This document shows, piece by piece, positions 55,600 to 64,000 of a DNA stretch of 64,000 nt. The stretch spans positions 2,976,001-3,040,000 of the forward strand of contig CANUEZ040000161.1 in the NCBI GenBank assembly GCA_948099385.1, in the 5' to 3' direction. Position 1 is the first letter of the stretch. Every line of letters begins with the position of its first letter. The stretch is from Fasciola hepatica. Lineage: Eukaryota; Platyhelminthes; Trematoda; Plagiorchiida; Fasciolidae. A program made the position numbers and the translations under genes. Below the pieces are notes generated by a model. The model was given only the letters and a program-made list of their open reading frames with translations. It was not told the origin of the DNA and ran no database searches.

Positions 55600-58290
55600 C
55601 TCAAAAACGGTTTCAGTCACTAGGATTACAGTGCCATATCCAAAACTTTCTCTACTCACCTAGTGACGAGCTCCAAGCCGGTAATTTTCCATCACGGTAT
55701 GTTACGCTTATTCTACAAAGCGGTGGCATATTTTTGTTACTTTCTGTAAATAAAACTAGCTGACTGCCTGCCGACCCCCTCCAGAAAATACTTTTGTTCC
55801 TCAGCCTCCATCCAATCCCCACGTGCCTCCGCTTAACGTACCTCCCTGGTCATTCATTACGGCTGTGGCGGAGAGATTGCTACCTCCTCTATACAGCATC
55901 AAATCAGCAGCAAGAAACAATTCTGCTTCAACCAGAGGGTTTCAGATCTTGATTTCTCCCTCTAGCCCCTACAAAAACGCCATTAATCATTGAGCTAACG
56001 GGGTGCCACACGGGTGCTCATCCCTGAACCCATTTCACTTATGAACCTGGCAGTCTAGTATTTTCTTCTGCTGTTGTAATTGTGGCTTTTGAATAATAGG
56101 CTCAATCAACTTATACGCACTTGACCCCCCTAGGGATTTGTCGGAAGTAACTGAAACCGGACCCTGAGTAGGTGAGTTCCTATGTCCGCTACTTTCCGGC
56201 TGGATTCATTTACTCGTTTCTCGCTTGTCCCGGCTTCCATCATTCTCTGCTTTATTGTCCAGCCATTACCCATCTTCCTTATTCATCCCACCCCAACGCC
56301 CCATATCCGGAACACCCACCTTCCAATAGCTACCTGCTGGCCTCATTTCCTTCTCGTCACTTTTCACAGACCACCAGTCCGTGTCGCTCTTAGTTCCGAA
56401 AGAGCTATCCAACTACGCCACTTCCCTGCTCTTTGTCCGTGCCATATCATTTCCCATAATCGCAGGTGAACTCACTCACACCAAATGAACTGGAATGGCC
56501 CCTGATAATCTTAGGAACGATCCGGAGTTTTACAAGACATTTGTGAACATGCAGGCCTGGGCCTTACAATATCCATAGCCCTACTCTGTGTTCTCCTAAC
56601 CCCGGTAGTTCTTCTCCGGCCCAAGACAGAATAACCTTGATATCACTGGCATCTAGATCATGGCTCCTTTCCAACGCGAGGAAAAACAAACCATTCCAAA
56701 AGGTTGAGAATGTTCTCATATTGGCTCAACCAACCCCCTTTTAGAAATAAAGGAAGTAGTGGAATACAAAAAGAAATCTGCAGATCACTGATGTTCGGCT
56801 GCAATGGAAATGGGCAGTTTTCAAATGTTGGTGTCTCCCCCGGCTCAGACCTTGTCCTGCGAAGAGGAAACCCTATGCAACCTATCTTTGCCGGCTATAG
56901 TTTTGGTTCTTGCAAACAAAACGGATGGTAACAATAGCGCACTAAACCTTTCACCTCTGCTTATTCGCGTCGCGCTGTAAGTTTCAACCAAACTATACTC
57001 TCTCTGTGCCTATCTGGAATGTACCTTCAAGCCAGCAATAACCACTGCCAAAACCTTGGAGTATATCCTGCTGATCTTGGAGGCGCACCGAGACTTCAGA
57101 CGAAAACGTCTGTTCTATTATCACCCAAAAATACATAAACTCTGTGAAAACTGTTAGTATCTCCTTTTCGCACATATCCATGTACTTTTTCAGTGCGATA
57201 CTGTCTCTGTCCTAAAATCTAACCCACTCTCTAGTTTATAGCTAAACCTAATAGCAAAGTCCATTGAAGAAACCTGGATGTTAACCTGCAGCATCAGGCT
57301 TGAAAATATCCAAGGGCCGCACACACACTATATCCTTTAGACAAATGACATTATCGTGCCACTTGGACAGGAGTGTGGCCTACAGCTTCCTCGTCCAGTC
57401 CTCAGTCCATAGTATTCCCAGTTTACCCTCACGGTCTCACGTACCATAACGATGAGGTTTCTGGAGGCCCCGCCGAACTGACCCTCAAGTATTGGGCCAT
57501 ATGGAGCCCACGAGATGAGTCCCCACTGTTGAATCCGAGTTGCAAAGCAAGTTTGAATGACGCGTGGCCCGGTCTTAAGGGTCGTTTTTACTTATTCAGT
57601 CTCCCTGGACAGCACGATATTATGACAGTCGCAATCAGGAACTCCTCCCAGTCGGGTGTTTAGCCAAATGTCAAAAGACTGTCGTAGAGTTGGGAATCAC
57701 CAAATAATTTATGACATAGTGCCGTTCAATTAGCAGTTTACAAATATGTGAAAATCAATCTCAATGGTGATCCCTTTAGTTAAATATCCGGGAACCAAGG
57801 TGGAAATCAAGACAGAGTCAATAAGCGGCAGTCACGCTTCTTCCGCCAAAGTCAGACAATGATAAACAGTGTGACACAGCAAAACAACCGGTGAGTTGGT
57901 CGGCAAGATTGTATACGAAAATGGAGAAAGAAAGTTCTCTGACACTGCACTCGTTGATTGCCCGGTTGACAGCCACAAACAAAAGCTGCACCTAGCGACG
58001 CAGATTGACAATACTTAGTACATTACATACAGCTCACCATTGACCGACGTGCCTCACACCCTTTCAATAAAACTAGACCCCGTAGGCCGGTTTCAAATTT
58101 TGAAGCATCATCTGATGCCTTCGCTCTCATAGGGGCCACTGGCACAGCCCCGTAGGGCTGCTACTGCAACTATGCTCCCTTTTTGAATTTCCGTAAATGT
58201 TTGGAATTTCGCTTACTATAGGCTTCAGCTGGAGCACACTCCGCGGCTCCTGATTTCATTTTCTTTTTCAGAATATCCAGATAATCTTAC
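55600..58290. other. No recognisable gene
   Basis: Pyrimidine-rich on the plus strand, with short ORFs up to 112 codons. Possibly 3' sequence of the preceding CR1 relic. I see no motif, RNA gene or clear repeat. Confidence 0.35.
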
Positions 58291-58293
58291 CAG

Positions 58294-58898
58294 TTGACCA
58301 TAGTAAACCAAGCAGGGTGTTCTACTCGAAGATTACACTTTCGCCCCGTAAGCAACCTTGCTAACTTTGGTCTCCACAAATACAATCTGATTACCAGGTA
58401 TCGCCCACGCGCGGCCCTGCTATTGCCCCACATGTTCTACTCTAGATTACTGGACGCTTATACTAAGACAGTTCCATTATCGAGACCATGCCGCTTGATC
58501 ACAACAAACGTAACTGCTTACCGGAACCGAATGTCTTTAACCTACCACCGCTCTCGTTTGCAGCTTTCTTCCTCGGCTCTTCAGCTCCCAATCAATACAG
58601 CAGCACATACTTCACGTCACTATCCTCTGGAGCAATTGAAGCAACCGCCCTATTCCCACTGTCCCATTCGGCATGGCCTCACAGTCAGTCGTCATTTGCT
58701 TGGGCTAACTCCCCAATAATTAATAAAACCTCCCATAGGGAATTAAACTCACATCCAGTCCCCAGGAGCATATCCTGCCTTGGTAGTATGATATATATTC
58801 ATAAGTTACATATTTCATACTGTTCATCATATATTCCACCAATGGCGACTCACCCTTCGTCTCCGCAGCCTCCAGCGTCAACTTGCAGGCTGTCTTGA
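58294..58898 (+). other. Ser/Pro-rich overlapping frames, possible CR1 5' linker
   Basis: Two overlapping frames (141 and 136 codons) rich in Ser, Pro, Leu and His, upstream of the RT relic at 59400 on the same strand. No domain. Composition resembles the linker of the element at 37839. Could be chance in a T/C-rich strand. Confidence 0.25.
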
Positions 58899-59376
58899 AT
58901 AATTTTTCCATCTTCAACCACTATCCAATCTTGAGATTTCATTAAACCAGCATTCTCACCGACAATACTGACACCTGTCCACCATTTAGTTCATATCTCT
59001 TCGTCTTCCCGTATGAGACATCTTTCCGTTTTCTAACGTATATAATCCCCTTATCGACCCTCCTGTTTTTTGGTCACATTTGGTCCCCGATGCTCACCAG
59101 TGTTGACCTCCTGCAGTACCTTTAGCCCATCACTGGGCAGCCTTATTTTCCAGGACTTCATCTTTCTGTACGATTTCCACTGAATGCGAGTTGCGTCAAA
59201 AGCATTATTCCCAGTCTTTCAAGCGCATTCTAACACAGCTCGAAGCAGCTGCGCAACGGTACCCACTCTTTTACCTCCGAACTCAAAGCTGTTAATTTCT
59301 CCATCCTACGACTTATTCTGTACTGCTCGCTGATGCTCTTATGCATACTTTTTGAGACCTCCAGGAAAATAAGCGG

Positions 59377-60580
59377 GTGTTGTTGCTCGGGAATCGGACG
59401 AAAATAACTAATATCGATTTCCACAAAAGGTCACGCATCACCAATATGCTGACCGTCATGGATAGCCTGAAGCAGGCCCACTATAATCGCAACATATTCC
59501 ACTCCCCATTCACTGATTTTGCCAGAACCTTCTATAGCGTCCCACATATTCCTCTTCTGTGCAAACTCAGTATGTACGGCATCTCCGGTTGCCTACTGTT
59601 CCTGGTTGAGGGCTTTTTAAAAAACCGAACCGTCTCGGTTCGTGTGTGTACATCTTGCTCTCAATCTGCACCCGTCTATAAAAGAGTCCTTCATGGCTTT
59701 GTCTTCGGCCCTCTCCCATTCCTTATTTACTTCAACGACCTCCCTGAGGTGGATCTGGTTAGCACAGTGGTGTACGCAGATGACTTCGCCATCTGGGTCA
59801 CGGAAGCCAATGCTGTGCAGTCGGCCACTGATTCGGTCAAACGTTGGTCGGCTGACGGCAGCCTCCCAATAAATGACAAAATGCGCAAGCACGTTTTCTG
59901 GCAACGCTCGGGCCCACCTGTTCAAGATAAGTGGGAACACAAACCAAAAACGGTGGATCGATGCAATATCCCTGGTTTCTGGCTGGGCAGTAATCTCTCG
60001 TTCTTTTCCCACCAAGAGAAAGCCAGCAAAACTGCCCTCCGTATCCTAAATCTTATTAGAGGAACTTTTTCGATGATCTCCAAAGAGGACTCTCATATGT
60101 CATGTGGAACATATATTCGACCTCTTTTGGAATACTGCAGCCAGATGGTAAACACTGGCCTCGTCAGAGGTCGGGATATCTTTGAGTGGACTCAGCGAAA
60201 AACGACCTGAATGGTACGTGGCTTACTTTTTATCTCTACCCGGTTCGTCTGATGTCACTTATTCTCTACCCTGTTGAGATACGCCCTATTAGAGCAAATC
60301 CAGTCTTCACGTAAGATCTATTCTCAGCGGGCCTAGCGGATCGGTTTTTCACTCATCCGAACTCGGAGAACCTGGGAGGACACACGAAGAAACTCTTCAA
60401 ACCTCGCCCACGTACGTTCAATAGACAACATTTCTTCTCTTCCCGGATAATATCTGTATGGGATAGCCCTCCACAGGAGGTAGTGAATGCCTCCGCAAAA
60501 GAGGCATTCAAGTCCAGACTAGACGACTTTTCAGGGCTTGCGCCAATTTCAGCCAATTCTACGACCGCCCTCGAGTAGAT
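59377..60580 (+). pseudogene. CR1/jockey-type RT relic with intact YADD
   Basis: A 277-codon open frame (59377-60210) carries 'FTDFARTFYSVPH' (palm A, first Asp of DFSKAFD kept), 'VLHGFVFGPLPFLIYFNDL' (palm B) and 'VVYADDFAIWV' with YADD at 59773-59784. It continues with 'SLPINDKM' and 'YIRPLLEYCSQM'. After frame changes the C-terminus appears at 60420-60575 as 'FFSSRIISVWDSPPQEVV' and 'AFKSRLDDF'. The fingers and endonuclease are not recognisable upstream. Palm A lacks the second Asp (FARTFY for FSKAFD). The enzyme is therefore dead or nearly so, yet long for a relic. Confidence 0.85.
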
Positions 60581-60599
60581 TATTCCCCCCTTTATTTTA

Positions 60600-61915
60600 A
60601 CGTCTTGTCTTTAATCGTACATACTTTTGCGTGTACGCAGGTATAAATAGATCCATCCTCCTCTCTCTTGCGATGTATAGGCAGGTCGCTCTTCTGTGTA
60701 ACCTTTGAAACATAGAAACCAGCAACATATCGATGTATCCATATTCATACCGTCGGCCTCGTGTACTACAGGGGAAACACTTATTTTTGTTCTAATTCCA
60801 CTTTTTCGAAAATGGTTGCCCCATGTTTTGCCATTCCAGCTTTGTGGCACCGGAGAAAAAAAGGTACACACAAGAACCGGGTAAATTTGGGATCAAGTCC
60901 CGCACCAGTGAACTGCTTCAAAACTTCAAAGATTCAAGACTGCCCTGTTGAACTCCCACGGTTGGAAACGAGGGACATAACTTCCCCCCCCCCCTGCAGT
61001 GGCATTTCGGCGACCACATACCAGTTGAATGCCGATCATTGACTGACAGTCGATAGTCCCCTGGTTGCTCAAAATCAAAAATGAGCGTTGTTTGACGAGC
61101 ATTTAGACTTGCATGCTGTTCTTTCAGATGTATATTGCCCATCAGACACACAGTAGTGCGGTGGTCCTCAGAACTTTCACCGGAAATTCCATTTCATACT
61201 CTACCTCCGAATTCATCTGCCTCCCTTCGACTCTCAGTGACCCACTGTCTAACTTGGGGTTCATTTTTGGATGAAACTACATAAAAGCTTGCTTCAGTTG
61301 GAAAAATTGTCGGCCCCAGACAGTTTACAGATCTGAAATAGGAATACGGCTAGTTGGGGTGGACGCAGAGCACCTCTTTCGGACTGTGCTATATTGCTTA
61401 GGGCATTGCTCCTATATTCGACCTGATTCCGGCCGTGCACCAATCATGGTAGTCAACATAAAATTTTACCCTCTCCATCAGACCACGGCCCCTAATATTT
61501 AAGCCCGGCCTGATCAATAATAGCTCTTCCAAAAAGCAACCGGCTTCCTTGTAGCAGGCATTATTATTTGTCCTCTTTTTATATCACCATCTGCTGGCCT
61601 GGGCAGGGGTTGAAGCAGATGCTAGCTGTCACGAAAATACCAGACCCATTTAAAGTTTCCACTTCTGGTCATCTCCAAGTGATCGGCGTACAACTAATTC
61701 TCACCACGGCTTATCACCCATACGACAAATGACATGGTCAAATGCTTTCACTCGCGTCAGACAGCAACCCCCAGTGCCCACAGTAATCTTGAATGAAAGG
61801 ACTGTTTATTCTTAGTGGTACTGAATATCAGTAGTGTGCTGCCCAGCGACTCGCCATACCTATCTGCAACAATGACGTCAAGCACCACAGCCCGTCCCGC
61901 TATTGAATTAGTGGC
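60600..61915. other. No recognisable gene
   Basis: Short ORFs only (93 codons or fewer). A run of about 13 C near 60987. Nothing else recognised. Confidence 0.35.
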
Positions 61916-61922
61916 ATCCAAA

Positions 61923-62393
61923 TCAAACGAACTGTTTTAAGGTCCTGGATATTTTGGCAAACATCACACGATCTGCAAGTTTCAAAAGGCTGGTACTCTC
62001 GTTCCTTTTTGCGATCCGATCGTTCTCGATTCCAAGCTGACTACGTACAAGCGCACTCGCTTTTCTGCGCATAATAAACTGCTGCCAGTTGAACCGGCTG
62101 ATTCCAGCCCGCACAAGGTTATCCCGTATTTGAAGATACTCTTCACGTTTGACCTCAACTACCTTAAGAAACCCATCAGAATAGACGGAGTTAAGCCAAT
62201 ATTCGTTGATTCCGCACATCTCACCGATTACCAAACATAAGACGTCGGCCGTACCCCAACAGCTTCTGCTCCAAAGCGCAAGTTGTGTCAACGCTCCATT
62301 ACACTCCACCGCGCCTGATAGGTCAGTTTGCCTCCCTGCCAGTTCTTGATTTTGTTGTTCTCTATCAGACCTTCTACGCTTTACGCGGCTCAC
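61923..62393 (-). CDS. Hypothetical protein ORF, unrecognised
   Basis: 156 codons on the minus strand. The C-terminal half is charged and protein-like ('KREEYLQIRDNLVRAGISRF', 'RSQLGIENDRIAKRNE'), with predicted helix-like character, unlike the low-complexity frames nearby. I do not recognise a family, and no neighbouring exon or splice pattern is evident. It could be an exon, a scrap of an unrecognised element, or chance. Confidence 0.25.
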   Translation of the reverse strand: MSRVKRRRSDREQQNQELAGRQTDLSGAVECNGALTQLALWSRSCWGTADVLCLVIGEMCGINEYWLNSVYSDGFLKVVEVKREEYLQIRDNLVRAGISRFNWQQFIMRRKASALVRSQLGIENDRIAKRNESTSLLKLADRVMFAKISRTLKQFV

Positions 62394-62399
62394 TTTCCC

Positions 62400-64000
62400 C
62401 AGTTTTCCCGTTCATTTTAGGCCTATTCGCTCTACATGGGCGGACATGCGTCAACCTACGAAAGTTTCCCTTGTTTAAGATATCGTTTACATGCCTTGAG
62501 CATAAGTAGGGATTTCGTGAAGTGGACCTCTCATCGGTGATTTCGTGAGTAAAACGTTTTTGGTACTTAGAACACCTCAGATTTGTGCAGCATGGAACTC
62601 TTCCAGCTGTGAATATCTAGGTTATTCTGACCCAGCCTTCAACACCGTTTTAAGTCAGAATTTTTCCCCTTCGTCCCTTGCTCTAAGCAAAATATTGAAC
62701 TTGATAAAAAAGCATTTAGGGAAGTACAGCCCGGTAGATCTTTCTTTGTGGATAGAAATCAGTGGTTGGGTCAGCTGTCAGAGTGAAAACTGCCTTCGAT
62801 GAGCTCATCCATTTGCGGCGCCAGTTCTTCTCCTGGCTATGGGTGATCCCACGCCTAATCCCGTATCACCATCCTTTACGGTCAGGGGAACGGCTTAGAG
62901 TCAGGAGCAATCATGCTTCGGGTTACTTACCCATATCAAGGACAGATAGGTCTAAGGCGGAGGTTCTATGTGACATACGGGTTATTCTCACCAGTCTCCC
63001 ACTAAGGTATTTCAATAATCGCTCAAACATTGGTCCGTCTATTTGGAAGGTTGTTATTTCAGGTTGTTTTATTCCCTTAGTCGACCGGTTGTTTACAGCC
63101 TGTTGGTCTAAGGCAGCCCAAGGCCTTCTACTTTTTTTGTGGCCATTTCTTTCTTGGTCGTTCCGGAAACGTGGTGCACTTTGATCCTCTGAACTGGCCT
63201 TCAGCTCAAGTGGCCTCTTGTCTTTCGTAAATTCGACGGGGTGACTAGTGAGAACTTTAGATCCATAAAAGCTTGTCGTTTTCGTCCTTTCGTTTATTAA
63301 AAGGGGAACAATACTCATAGAGGTCGCTCTGGCAACTCGGCTGGCGAGCGTTCAGTGTTGCGCATACCGGATGCTAACCAGAACCCACGAATGGCCCGAG
63401 AAGGCGGAAACAGGCCAGTTTTCAAAAATTGCCGACAAACGACAACGATCAGTGGAAAAAGGTGAAAGACTTTTGCTGAAGGACGTCAATCACTTTTGCT
63501 AATAATGGTCAAACGGAACACGAAACTTGCTGGAAGAGCTGAGGTTCGACCGTCCGTAAGCAGAACAGTTAAGGTGTTGTTTAACTGGCGGAAACCAACC
63601 GTTTTTGCAGCAGGCAGGAGAGTAGCCAACAGCGTACAATCTGCCTGGGACTAAGAATAAATTAGATGTTTCCCTTCAATAGTTTTTATTAACTAATTCA
63701 CGTGTTCAAACTCACTCACACCAGGTCTCCAAAACAACCCCCTAGGGGGAAACCGTCGAACCGACCCTCCGATCCAGTCGAGGGCTTACAGCCCACCATC
63801 CTCCGCCAGCCTCACAATTTTTGTTTCATGAGTCTTCCTGGGGACCATGTTAAGACCCCACAATGCGACCGTTCCACCTGCAACGGTCGGTTAAAATGCG
63901 CACACCTCGAGCTGTCATCTAACGGGCCCTTACTAAGTTGTCACAGAGAAGCTTATACCACACATTACACTCCGACACGATTTCCCGGGGGCTTCCTCGA
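62400..64000. other. No recognisable gene
   Basis: ORFs of 140 codons (plus, 62762-63184) and 131 codons (minus, 62923-63318) overlap each other and have no motif I know. At most one could be real. Nothing else seen up to the window end. Confidence 0.3.

Noticed and set aside
60981..61000. Run of C near 60987
   Set aside because: Simple homopolymer; no associated feature.

Overview
The window looks like nuclear DNA of a parasitic flatworm (trematode or cestode). I infer this from its content. Most recognisable coding sequence is degenerate non-LTR retrotransposon of two kinds. One is RTE-type: an endonuclease and reverse transcriptase (RT) followed by a conserved C-terminal segment around 'YGCETWSLRAED' and 'RWLGHVLRM', with a short microsatellite tail. 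The other is CR1/jockey-type, with 'FADD' or 'YADD' in the RT and 'WNKLP' or 'WNSLP' near the C-terminus. There are also Ty3/Gypsy RT scraps and a tRNA-like SINE. No operons, ribosome binding sites or compact gene order are seen. I cannot name the species.

Layout. 1-2.7 kb: SINE copies and unassigned DNA. 2.7-12.5 kb: a long inverted repeat (IR1), arms 2726-4925 and 10291-12516. Its 5.4 kb spacer holds a nearly complete but frameshifted RTE element (4926-8290), a Gypsy RT relic and a SINE-like repeat. The arms themselves carry RTE 3'-end fragments and a (TA)n tract. 12.5-14.9 kb: a second Gypsy relic and an RTE 3' relic, both on the minus strand. 14.95-37.46 kb: a second, larger and cleaner inverted repeat (IR2), arms 14954-20257 and 32158-37461, each 5304 bp with no net length difference and only scattered substitutions. 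Its 11.9 kb spacer is filled with decayed CR1-type elements. 36.9-43.0 kb: the best-preserved CR1-type element, with one in-frame stop and one frameshift. 43-64 kb: pyrimidine-rich plus strand with at least four further CR1-type relics, all on the plus strand, and long stretches in which I recognise nothing.

The only non-transposon gene I can name with confidence is a bZIP transcription factor of the PAR/NFIL3/CES-2 type. It is present twice, once in each IR2 arm, as a head-to-head pair about 14.6 kb apart. The two 322-residue proteins differ at one position (Ile/Val just before a zipper leucine). In both copies a 113-codon upstream ORF overlaps the bZIP start codon in another frame.

The main point of interest is architectural. 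Two long inverted duplications lie within 35 kb, one duplicating an intact regulatory gene, and IR2's breakpoints fall in or next to retrotransposon-like coding sequence. The first question is whether these are real (recent inverted duplication or arm-to-arm gene conversion) or assembly products; arm divergence and continuing open frames argue for real, but long reads would decide.
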